Source of the DNA: an uncultured bacterium
GTDB lineage: Bacteria > Bacteroidota > Bacteroidia > Bacteroidales > Bacteroidaceae
DNA: 64,000 nucleotides
Assembly (NCBI GenBank): GCA_905215555.1
Contig: CAJMQU010000021.1
Span: 1-64,000 of the forward strand
Direction of reading: 5' to 3'
Part shown: positions 24,857 through 32,028 of the stretch, piece by piece
Position numbering within the stretch: the first letter of the stretch is position 1
How the letters are laid out: every line of letters starts with the position of its first letter
Made by a program: the position numbers and the translations under genes
Notes under the pieces: generated by a model
The model's database searches: none
What the model was told of the DNA's origin: nothing
The model's input: the letters and a program-made list of their open reading frames with translations, nothing else

Positions 24857-25981
24857 CTATATGATGATATGTGGCACGAACTCCGACATATTGTCCGTTA
24901 TCTCCATGCGGTTTTCACGAATCCCCACACCGGCAGGTTCCCCTCCTATTACCCATGAACCGATAACCGGGTAACGTCCTCCATAAGGCGTGGGAGCCAC
25001 ATATTCCTGATAAACGTAAGCACCTGTATTATAATCTCCTTCCGTTTCGGCAATACGTGTCCGTTCTTCCCAATTCCGTATTTCCTGAACGCTTACATTG
25101 TGTCCTTCGCGCGAAAAGACCGGTTTCTTGCAGAAAACTCCCGATTGCGGACGCGACATATAACAGGGAAGTACATAAGGAGAAGTGGGAAACAGGTCGG
25201 ACAATATGCAAAGAATAGCCTTGTTCGACATAACAAGCTTCCAAATCGGTTCCAGCCACTTCACATCTGCCAGACAACCATCAGGACTTTCATCCGCCAT
25301 CCATTCCCAAGGATAGAGTTTGAAGCAGCGTTTCACTGGCTCACCAGCCGGGTCGAAGAAATGTCCGTCCTGCAGATTAAGGGCGTTCATATCCAATACG
25401 CGAGTGGAGAATCCGGCTTCCATCGCTGTGCTTGCCAGATATTGCAGAGTACCGGTATCTTCATTATTTTCCAGCGCACCGGCAAAGTGAATATCTCCTC
25501 CTTCCGGAAAAATATCTTTCCACGATTGCACCAGTCCTTCATGAATGCCGTTATACTGATCATAATCGGGAAACACGTCTTCTTTCCACTGCCATTGAAT
25601 GATAGCGGCTTCCAGTAGTGAAGTAGGTGTATCGGCATTAAATTCCAGGATTTTGGGAGTGCCATCTTTTGCCAGCATAAAGTCGAAGCGTCCGTATAAA
25701 CTCAGTTCATCCGCGTCCCACGATTCGTGAATGCGTTCGCATACTTCTTCCGGAATATTCAGGATCTGTTCCATAAATCCCGATTTGTATTCAAGGATAT
25801 GCTGAACTGCTTCACAATACATGCGATAGGCCTCCCAGGTAGCTTCTTCCAAACGGTTTATCTCACCGGTTGTGAAGCAATAGTATGCTTCTTCACGCCA
25901 ATAATCACCATGAAAATCAAATCCCAACGCCTCTATTTTCTCTTTATAATCAAGGCGCGGAATAACAGGTATTCTTTTCAT
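24857..25981 (-). CDS. Glutathionylspermidine synthase-family ATP-grasp protein (YgiC-like)
   Basis: 374-aa enzyme of the GspS C-terminal ATP-grasp family, predicted to join a carboxylate to an amine with ATP hydrolysis. Conserved blocks visible are LYGRFDFMLAKDG, EFNADTPTSLLEA, CFKLYPWEWM, SNKAILCILSDLFP, KPVFSREGHNV and YPVIGSWVIGG. There is no amidase domain, so it resembles E. coli YgiC/YjfC rather than full GspS, and the true substrate is unknown. A lipoprotein gene precedes it by 12 nt, mirroring the ygiB-ygiC order of enterobacteria. Confidence 0.88.
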   Translation of the reverse strand: MKRIPVIPRLDYKEKIEALGFDFHGDYWREEAYYCFTTGEINRLEEATWEAYRMYCEAVQHILEYKSGFMEQILNIPEEVCERIHESWDADELSLYGRFDFMLAKDGTPKILEFNADTPTSLLEAAIIQWQWKEDVFPDYDQYNGIHEGLVQSWKDIFPEGGDIHFAGALENNEDTGTLQYLASTAMEAGFSTRVLDMNALNLQDGHFFDPAGEPVKRCFKLYPWEWMADESPDGCLADVKWLEPIWKLVMSNKAILCILSDLFPTSPYVLPCYMSRPQSGVFCKKPVFSREGHNVSVQEIRNWEERTRIAETEGDYNTGAYVYQEYVAPTPYGGRYPVIGSWVIGGEPAGVGIRENRMEITDNMSEFVPHIII

Positions 25982-25993
25982 CTACACAACTTG

Positions 25994-26338
25994 TTAACTA
26001 TGAACCCCGGATGAACGGCGTGTTTTTCCGAATACGCTTCCGCTTGACTTCGATTTCGGAGACTTTACGTTTACTTTAGAAGGAGGATTTACACGTGCAC
26101 CGTTCGCATCCGTCCAATTGCCCGATTGCGGATAGTAATAGTGTGTAGTAGCGAGTCCGTTAGATATCGATGGCATCAATGCCCAACGCATCAACATAGC
26201 ATTGTATATCCAGCTATTCCCATGATTATCACGGTATTCTTCCTTGTCTTTCGGTTTATCCGGCAGCTCAGTTTTTTGTGTACATCCGGCAAGTGACATC
26301 AGGCAAATCGCTGCCGCAAAAAATTGTCGTTTATTCAT
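25994..26338 (-). CDS. YgiB-like small lipoprotein
   Basis: 114-aa exported lipoprotein: signal peptide with lipobox LMSLAGC (lipidated Cys19). The mature part is short and polar, with HYYYPQSGNWTDANGARVNP and a Ser/Lys-rich tail ending GSVFGKTRRSSGVHS. Equivalent lipoproteins (YgiB/UPF0323-like) precede YgiC-like ATP-grasp genes elsewhere. A minus-strand -7 box TACTTTTG (plus 26368-26375) lies 30 nt upstream. The function of the pair is unknown. Confidence 0.75.
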   Translation of the reverse strand: MNKRQFFAAAICLMSLAGCTQKTELPDKPKDKEEYRDNHGNSWIYNAMLMRWALMPSISNGLATTHYYYPQSGNWTDANGARVNPPSKVNVKSPKSKSSGSVFGKTRRSSGVHS

Positions 26339-26367
26339 TATCTGATTATTTCTTGTTTTTGAAGTGG

Positions 26368-26375
26368 CAAAAGTA
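26368..26375 (-). promoter_or_regulatory. -7 element for the YgiB/YgiC-like operon
   Basis: CAAAAGTA on the plus strand is TACTTTTG on the minus strand, matching TAnnTTTG. No good -33 is seen. Confidence 0.45.
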
Positions 26376-26440
26376 TATAAAAAGAGAGAATTAATACAGA
26401 TATTCGCAAGATAATAATTCTTTTATCACACTTAATCATT

Positions 26441-27529
26441 CTAATTCTTTCTAAACTCCTTTCTCATTTTTTCCAAAGCCTCCTTATTTAGATTCTGTTC
26501 ATTGGGTATGGAAAGATCCAAATTTTGGAAAGGAATACACTTTTTCTTCTTTCCATCATTAATAATCAGCTTTCTATCATAATAAAAATCTTTAGAATTA
26601 TATTCCATTTCATAAACTTTCAGATTTTTCCTATCCATACTATAGATTCCAGTACTTTCATCATATAATATACTAGGAACAACCAACAAGCACTTATTCA
26701 AAATTACAAATTCTCCAGTTTCTGGATTAATCAAATTTCTATAAAATGGAAAACACCCATTATTATCTATATAACTAACTAAACTATCAAGGTTACTAAC
26801 ATCAACTATACCAATGGCAATACTTGAATGGTATGACTTTGATATGTTTTTGTATGAATAAAACAAGTCAATCGAAAAATAATCTCTAACAACGGTCTCC
26901 CCCCATCTTTCTTCTTTCATATTATCAATCCGCTGTGCATTTATTGTAAACTCTTCATAAACGTCAAATTGAGTCTGCGAATTGAAGTTAGGTATAACAT
27001 ATCTTATGACTGCATCATCATCTTTCAGAAAAGTATACCTTTCAACCTCTAAAATCTCCATATTTTCTATAAAACGTGGCTTTTCATACTTTTTCTGAGT
27101 GGTTTTCTTCAATATCGCATTCAGGTCATCTAATACGGGCGTATTTGTGATTTGCTCTAAATGTGTTATTACATCACTATAAAAATACTCTACATTATTA
27201 GATTGATTATTCCGGTAAGTTAATGGAAGTATGCCTGTAAAATCAGAACTTTTCACTTCCGATGTCGGATAAAGATATATCAAAGAAAGGTTAGCATCAT
27301 CCTTTATTTCAAAATCACCGATATATACTTTAATACTCTTTTTATCTTTTATCAAAGTATAACCAAAAGGAATGGCAGCAACAACAATCGTTACGATAAT
27401 ACTAATAACAGTCAACGTATTATTACGACGCAATGCTCTTCTTATACGTTTTAACAGACCTTTGATACCTTTTTCGGGTTCTTTTTTAGCACGCCTCCTG
27501 GATGCTCTAGTCGTTTTCTTCTGCCTCAT
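26441..27529 (-). CDS. Membrane-anchored hypothetical protein
   Basis: 362 aa, not recognised. The N-terminus is very basic (MRQKKTTRASRRRAKKEPEKG), followed by one hydrophobic helix (about residues 40-60, LTVISIIVTIVVAAIPFGYTLI) and about 300 residues of soluble domain rich in Asn, Asp, Tyr and Ile. The topology is therefore inner-membrane anchored with an external domain. ATG 27529 is preferred to the upstream 27628 because it starts the basic region typical of such anchors. The low GC content differs from the flanking genes and suggests acquisition. Confidence 0.6.
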   Translation of the reverse strand: MRQKKTTRASRRRAKKEPEKGIKGLLKRIRRALRRNNTLTVISIIVTIVVAAIPFGYTLIKDKKSIKVYIGDFEIKDDANLSLIYLYPTSEVKSSDFTGILPLTYRNNQSNNVEYFYSDVITHLEQITNTPVLDDLNAILKKTTQKKYEKPRFIENMEILEVERYTFLKDDDAVIRYVIPNFNSQTQFDVYEEFTINAQRIDNMKEERWGETVVRDYFSIDLFYSYKNISKSYHSSIAIGIVDVSNLDSLVSYIDNNGCFPFYRNLINPETGEFVILNKCLLVVPSILYDESTGIYSMDRKNLKVYEMEYNSKDFYYDRKLIINDGKKKKCIPFQNLDLSIPNEQNLNKEALEKMRKEFRKN

Positions 27530-27612
27530 AATATTATACTTAGTATTAACAATCAATCTAATACTTCTATTTTTATAGATTCCGAAAATTAAACTGAATA
27601 AATAAAATATCC

Positions 27613-27680
27613 TATCAGAAAATCGCAAAATATGAAAGAGCGTTTCTCATGCGGTCATTTATACTTTGCGATTTCTGATA
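27613..27680. repeat. Inverted repeat upstream of the membrane-anchored gene
   Basis: TATCAGAAAATCGCAAA (27613-27629) is matched by TTTGCGATTTCTGATA (27665-27680) with a single-base indel, around a 35-nt spacer. It lies between the 94-aa gene and the 362-aa gene. It could be a weak terminator or a regulator-binding site. Confidence 0.55.
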
Positions 27681-27737
27681 AATTAAAACTGTTACTTTCA
27701 ACCTAATAAGATTCATATCCAGATGTTAAGTTGAGAA

Positions 27738-28022
27738 TTAAGCGATATGCCAATATATTGAATCACGAAGATCATCAGCATTATCATACTCCGGTGCGCT
27801 TCCATGTTCTATTATTACACTGGCACATACAGCTACTGCAGTTAAAAACGGTTCATTTAATGAAGATGCCATTTGAGCTAATGTAGCTCCAACCTGGGAT
27901 TGGGATGTACTAGTTGCAGCATCTATGAGCGCCTTACCTATATAGGTTTTGCTACCAATAGCTTCCCCTAAGTTTTCTCCTATGAATCCTCCAATACCTA
28001 AAAGAAAATCATCTTTGCTCAT
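27738..28022 (-). CDS. Small glycine-zipper-like hypothetical protein
   Basis: 94 aa, no family recognised. The N-terminal third (LLGIGGFIGENLGEAIGS) has G-x3-G spacing like glycine-zipper or class II bacteriocin-type peptides, followed by a hydrophobic, Ala/Ser-rich region and an acidic C-terminus. There is no typical signal peptide. A full consensus promoter (28054-28085) lies 32 nt upstream of the ATG, which strongly suggests it is expressed. It belongs to the low-GC patch next to tRNA-Gly. A membrane-active or toxin-like role is possible but unsupported. Confidence 0.6.
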   Translation of the reverse strand: MSKDDFLLGIGGFIGENLGEAIGSKTYIGKALIDAATSTSQSQVGATLAQMASSLNEPFLTAVAVCASVIIEHGSAPEYDNADDLRDSIYWHIA

Positions 28023-28053
28023 ACTATATAATCTTTCAAATTAAACAGATGCA

Positions 28054-28085
28054 CAAATATATAAATTGTATGATATATATGCAAA
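28054..28085 (-). promoter_or_regulatory. Consensus promoter for the 94-aa gene
   Basis: On the minus strand TTTG (28082-28085), 20 nt, then TATATTTG (28054-28061): an exact match to TTTG-N20-TAnnTTTG. Between 28086 and 28386 I see no gene. That stretch holds two ATTTGACCC words around 28298-28321, a sequence type often seen near integrase genes and tRNA-linked islands in Bacteroides, but no integrase remains. Confidence 0.75.
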
Positions 28086-28386
28086 AAAGGAATAAACTAT
28101 TTGCATGATTTTTTCAACAATCATTCTCTTGTAATATAGTTACTATTTTCTTTAGCCAAAGACACAACCGCTTTAAAAAAACTCTAGAAAGTTGAGACAC
28201 TAGAATGACTTTTATGGTTACAGAGAACCATCAGCTTTTCACCTCCGTTTGTCTAACACAATTTTTACTTTCATCATAACCACATGTTTTAACGGGCCAA
28301 ATTTGACCCCAGATTTGACCCAAAATGATGTAGTTTATTGTTCTCAAATGTGCTTTATTGCATTGAACCAAGCAAGAATCATGCAT

Positions 28387-28418
28387 AAAAAAAGGAAGCT
28401 ACAACATTGTAACTTCCT
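28387..28418 (-). terminator. Terminator of tRNA-Gly
   Basis: On the minus strand AGGAAG (28413-28418) pairs with CTTCCT (28393-28398), strengthened by an inner TTACAA/TTGTAG pairing, and is followed by a run of at least six T. It begins about 12 nt after the tRNA 3' end. Confidence 0.85.
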
Positions 28419-28430
28419 GATTATCAACCG

Positions 28431-28503
28431 AGCGGCAAACGAGGCTCGAACTCGCGACCCTCAGCTTGGGAAGCTGATGCTCTACCAACTGAGCTACTGC
28501 CGC
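28431..28503 (-). tRNA. tRNA-Gly (anticodon CCC)
   Basis: 73 nt without encoded CCA. Acceptor GCGGCAG pairs with TTGCCGC; the discriminator is T. The D arm has AGCTCAGTTGGTAGAGC, the anticodon stem TCAGC/GCTGA encloses loop TTCCCAA (anticodon CCC, decoding GGG), and the T arm contains GTTCGAGCC. A perfect promoter lies 24 nt upstream and a terminator just downstream, so it is a monocistronic tRNA unit. Confidence 0.97.
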
Positions 28504-28526
28504 ATTGCTTTCTTTGAAAGACGCTG

Positions 28527-28557
28527 CAAAGGTAAAAAGAAGTTTTTTATATTCAAA
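28527..28557 (-). promoter_or_regulatory. Consensus promoter for tRNA-Gly
   Basis: Minus strand: TTTG (28554-28557), 19 nt, TACCTTTG (28527-28534), an exact consensus match. The start site would be about 17 nt before the mature tRNA 5' end. Confidence 0.8.
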
Positions 28558-28597
28558 AATAAAAATGTAATTTTACAGCCACAAAAATAAAAATTCC

Positions 28598-29107
28598 ATG
28601 AAACGAATCATACTCATCACCGGAGGTGCCCGTTCGGGCAAAAGTACTTATGCAGAGAAAATGGCATTAAGCCTCTCCCCTAACCCCGTTTATCTGGCCA
28701 CTGCACGCATCTGGGACGAAGAATTCCGCCAACGCGTCATCCGCCACCAACAAAGACGCGGACCGGAATGGACGAACATAGAAGAGGAAAAGCAATTAAG
28801 CCGCCACCAATTGACAGGACGAACCGTATTGATAGACTGTGTAACTTTGTGGTGCACCAACTTCTTCTTTGATGTAAATGCTGACACGGATAGTGCCTTG
28901 GATGCTGCCAAAGAAGAATTCGACCGCTTCACCCGGCAAGATGCCATCTTTATTTTCGTAACCAATGAAATAGGGATGGGAGCAACTTCGGATAATGAAA
29001 TCCAACGAAAATTTACCGACATGCAGGGATGGATGAATCAACACATCGCGGCACAAGCTGACGAAGTTTGGTTGATGGTATCGGGAATTCCGGTAAAAGT
29101 GAAATAA
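28598..29107 (+). CDS. cobU: Adenosylcobinamide kinase / adenosylcobinamide-phosphate guanylyltransferase
   Basis: 169-aa bifunctional enzyme of the nucleotide-loop assembly of cobamides: phosphorylates adenosylcobinamide and transfers GMP to give adenosylcobinamide-GDP. The P-loop is GGARSGKST (residues 9-17); the guanylylated His lies in VIRHQQRRG; FVTNEIGMG and LMVSGIPV are further family blocks. First gene of the plus-strand set cobU-cobT-cobS-cobC. A 213-nt gap without an open frame separates it from cobT, unusual given the tight spacing of the following genes. Confidence 0.95.
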   Translation: MKRIILITGGARSGKSTYAEKMALSLSPNPVYLATARIWDEEFRQRVIRHQQRRGPEWTNIEEEKQLSRHQLTGRTVLIDCVTLWCTNFFFDVNADTDSALDAAKEEFDRFTRQDAIFIFVTNEIGMGATSDNEIQRKFTDMQGWMNQHIAAQADEVWLMVSGIPVKVK

Positions 29108-29320
29108 GAGACTCTGGTACTGTAAGTTACTGATGCCTATGCTTTCGACCTGTCTTCTACAACTCCTCTCGCTGCCTGTTTCGATTCAGGGACGTTACTT
29201 CCGTATAGACAAGGCATTTAGCAGGCGATAATCGGAGCAGACACATAACGACTGGTAGGAAGAAAAGAGGAGGTATGGAAAAGCAAATGGATAGAAATAA
29301 TTCAATAAACGGATAAACAT

Positions 29321-30358
29321 ATGAAAACATTTAAAATCGTACGTCCGGACGAAAGCATCCGCCCGGCATTGATGGATAAAATCAATAATCTGACCAAACC
29401 GAAAGGTTCATTGGGGACTCTTGAAGCACTGGCTCTGCAAATGGGATGGATACAACAAACTCTATCTCCCACCCTGCAACATCCGCAAAATATCATCTTT
29501 GCAGCCGATCATGGCATTGTAGAAGAAGGTGTCAGCCTTTCACCCAAAGAAATCACTTGGCAACAAATCAGTAACTTTCTGCACGGGGGCGCAGGGGTGA
29601 ACTTCCTCTGCCGCCAGCATGGTTTTACACTAAAAATTGTAGATGCAGGGGTGGATTATGATTTGCCTTATGAGAAAGGTATCATCAACATGAAAGTTCG
29701 CAAAGGCACCCGAAACTATCTGCATGAAGCAGCCATGACGGAAGAGGAAATGGGACTCTGTCTGGAACACGGTGCAGAAGTTGTGCGTCGTTGCTACGAA
29801 GAAGGCAGCAATGTGCTCAGCTTCGGGGAAATGGGTATTGGAAACACCTCTTCCTCTTCCATGTGGATGACTTGTCTCACAGGTATCCCTCTGGAACAAT
29901 GTGTAGGTGCAGGCAGCGGACTGGATAATGCAGGTATCCGCCACAAATATGAGGTATTGAAACAATCTTTAGACAACTATCAAGGAAATAACTCTCCCCA
30001 CGATATCATCCGCTACTTCGGCGGACTGGAAATGGTGATGGCTGTAGGCGGTATGCTTCAAGCCGCTGAGTTGGGAATGATTATTCTGGTAGATGGCTTC
30101 ATCATGACAAACTGTATTCTGGCTGCCAGTAAACTATATCCCGAAGTTTTGGATTATGCCATCTTCGGACATTGCGGAGACGAAACCGGACATAAGTTAT
30201 TACTCGACCATATGGGAGCAAAACCGCTTCTTAACTTAGGACTTCGCCTGGGAGAAGGAACCGGTGCCATCTGTGCATACCCTATCGTAATGTCTGCCAT
30301 ACGGATGATTAACGAAATGGACAACTTCGCACATGCGTCCATAACGAAATATTTTTAG
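29321..30358 (+). CDS. cobT: Nicotinate-nucleotide--dimethylbenzimidazole phosphoribosyltransferase
   Basis: 345-aa enzyme that activates the lower-ligand base by forming alpha-ribazole phosphate from NaMN. Typical signatures are KPKGSLGTLEALALQMG, FAADHGIVEEGVS (substrate pocket), FGEMGIGNTSSSS and ALTLGHCG-like FGHCGDETGHK; the C-terminal ILDLGLRLGEGTGA equivalent reads LNLGLRLGEGTGA and contains the catalytic Glu of the family. It is separated from cobS by 4 nt, so the two are coupled. The lower ligand used cannot be told from this. Confidence 0.96.
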   Translation: MKTFKIVRPDESIRPALMDKINNLTKPKGSLGTLEALALQMGWIQQTLSPTLQHPQNIIFAADHGIVEEGVSLSPKEITWQQISNFLHGGAGVNFLCRQHGFTLKIVDAGVDYDLPYEKGIINMKVRKGTRNYLHEAAMTEEEMGLCLEHGAEVVRRCYEEGSNVLSFGEMGIGNTSSSSMWMTCLTGIPLEQCVGAGSGLDNAGIRHKYEVLKQSLDNYQGNNSPHDIIRYFGGLEMVMAVGGMLQAAELGMIILVDGFIMTNCILAASKLYPEVLDYAIFGHCGDETGHKLLLDHMGAKPLLNLGLRLGEGTGAICAYPIVMSAIRMINEMDNFAHASITKYF

Positions 30359-30362
30359 TGAT

Positions 30363-31151
30363 ATGAGAATTCTTGCAGCATTCATCTTTTTCACCCGTTT
30401 GCCTTTTTGGAGGATAAGGGAAGTTCCGGCAGAATATTTCAAACGGATCGTTCCCTACTGGCCTCTGGCAGGCTGGCTGACGGGTGGCATTATGGTCGGT
30501 GTACTATGGCTGGCCGCCCAGATTCTCCCTATATCCATTGCATGGCTTCTTGCAATCATCTCCCGGTTGCTCGTCACAGGGTGCCTGCATGAAGACGGAC
30601 TGGCAGACTTCTTCGATGGTTTCGGTGGAGGAACCACGCGCGAACGGACACTTGCCATCATGAAAGACTCACATATAGGCAGTTATGGCGTCATCGGATT
30701 GATTGTTTATTTCCTGTTGATGTTCCTGCTTTTAGAAGATCTGCCTCTAAAGCTGATTTGTGTCCTTGTTATTTGCGGGGATTGCTATTCCAAATTCTGC
30801 GCGTCGCAGATTATTAATGACCTGCCATACGCACGAAAAGAAGAAGACAGCAAAGCAAAAGTGATATATGACCGTATGACGCTGCAAGAATCACTAACAG
30901 GTTTTGCCTGCGGTCTGTTGCCGATTGCAGTTTTCCTGCCCATTGTTTTCTGGCCGGTAATGTGCTTGCCGCTCCTCACTTTTACCGCGCTGTGCAGACT
31001 AATGAAACGCCGTTTGCAAGGTTATACAGGAGATTGTTGCGGAGCCATGTTCCTGCTATGCGAACTCTCGTTCTATCTTAGTGCTGTCATTTTGGTGCAT
31101 GCACACATCAGATACGGTAATCCTGATTTTATCAACACTTATTTAAAATAG
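30363..31151 (+). CDS. cobS: Adenosylcobinamide-GDP ribazoletransferase (cobalamin synthase)
   Basis: 262-aa integral membrane enzyme joining adenosylcobinamide-GDP and alpha-ribazole(-phosphate). FFTRLPF at the N-terminus, GCLHEDGLADFFDGFGGG (metal-binding acidic motif) and MKDSHIGSYGV are diagnostic. About six to seven transmembrane segments follow. It begins 4 nt after cobT and ends 9 nt before cobC. Confidence 0.96.
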   Translation: MRILAAFIFFTRLPFWRIREVPAEYFKRIVPYWPLAGWLTGGIMVGVLWLAAQILPISIAWLLAIISRLLVTGCLHEDGLADFFDGFGGGTTRERTLAIMKDSHIGSYGVIGLIVYFLLMFLLLEDLPLKLICVLVICGDCYSKFCASQIINDLPYARKEEDSKAKVIYDRMTLQESLTGFACGLLPIAVFLPIVFWPVMCLPLLTFTALCRLMKRRLQGYTGDCCGAMFLLCELSFYLSAVILVHAHIRYGNPDFINTYLK

Positions 31152-31160
31152 TAATCATAT

Positions 31161-31724
31161 ATGGAAGTTATTTTCATCAGACACACCTCGGTTGATGTAC
31201 CTCCCGGAGTATGCTACGGCCAATCGGATGTCCCCTTGCGTGCCAGTTTCGAACAAGAGGCTGCCGCCACTTCAGAGAATCTGAAGAGTTATCGACCGGA
31301 AGGCCGGGCTTTCGACCATGTATATACCAGTCCCCTATCCCGCTGCGTGCGCCTTGCTGCCTATTGCGGCTATCCTGATGCCGAACGGGATAATCGCATC
31401 ATGGAAATCAACTTCGGTGACTGGGAGATGAAGAAGTTCGACGAGATAACTGATCCGAGACTAAAAGAATGGTATGCTGACTACATGAACGTACGTGCCA
31501 CGAACGGTGAGTCATTTGCCGCACAATATCAGCGTGTTGCCAATTTTCTGGACGAACTGAGAGAAAAGGATTACGGACAGGTAGCCGTCTTTGCACATGG
31601 AGGTGTATTGATTTGCGCACAACTTTATGCAGGAATCATAAAGCCGGAAGAAGCATTCAGCGCACTGACCCCATACGGGGGGATTGTCAGATTAAAACTT
31701 GAACACAGAGGCACAGAGTTTTAA
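31161..31724 (+). CDS. cobC: Alpha-ribazole phosphatase (histidine phosphatase family)
   Basis: 187-aa cytoplasmic phosphatase that removes the phosphate from alpha-ribazole phosphate or cobalamin phosphate. The active-site motif is FIRHTSVDVPPGVCYGQSDVPL (RHT with the phosphohistidine), with the supporting TSPLSRC, NFGDWE (acid) and FAHGG (second His). Distinguished from general phosphoglycerate mutases by the CYGQSDVPL segment and by the position at the end of cobU-cobT-cobS. Confidence 0.93.
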   Translation: MEVIFIRHTSVDVPPGVCYGQSDVPLRASFEQEAAATSENLKSYRPEGRAFDHVYTSPLSRCVRLAAYCGYPDAERDNRIMEINFGDWEMKKFDEITDPRLKEWYADYMNVRATNGESFAAQYQRVANFLDELREKDYGQVAVFAHGGVLICAQLYAGIIKPEEAFSALTPYGGIVRLKLEHRGTEF

Positions 31725-31835
31725 TTCATTTTTATGCCGTTATGAATACTTATTCATGACATGGTATAATTTAAAAAAGAAAGATTATTTTACAAATATA
31801 ACAGATAACCGATTCCTTTCTTTCCGCCTTTCCTC

Positions 31836-31918
31836 CGACTCATTGAGTGAACTTGATTCAGTCCCGGACTGAATGCCTTTGACTCCCGAGCTGAATGCCT
31901 TTCAGTCCCAGACTCATT
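31836..31918. repeat. CTGAATGCCTTT repeat cluster in a convergent gap
   Basis: CTGAATGCCTTT occurs twice in tandem units about 23 nt apart (31868-31879 and 31891-31902), within variants of GACTC and AGTCC words, and GACTCATTG flanks the cluster at both ends. It fills the middle of the 304-nt gap between convergent cobC and the histidine kinase. No gene or clear terminator is seen elsewhere in that gap. Confidence 0.55.
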
Positions 31919-32028
31919 GTACCCCCATCCAGAAGGCATCTGAGAGGGATAGAAAAGGTGGCAAAATAAAGCAATCACAGAAGTAAATATTACGTATAAA
32001 GCAACACAATCTGCTTGCTTCTTTTCAG

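Noticed and set aside
28249..28590. 113-aa plus-strand open frame across the tRNA-Gly region
   Set aside because: Its middle is the antisense of the tRNA, a well-known false ORF; the rest overlaps the tRNA promoter and terminator.
28504..28597. Cobalamin riboswitch before cobU or cobQ
   Set aside because: No B12-box (GCCACTG-type) core or long structured leader is seen before cobU, cobT or cobQ.
31836..31918. CRISPR array
   Set aside because: Only two imperfect repeats with repetitive, non-unique spacers; no cas genes.
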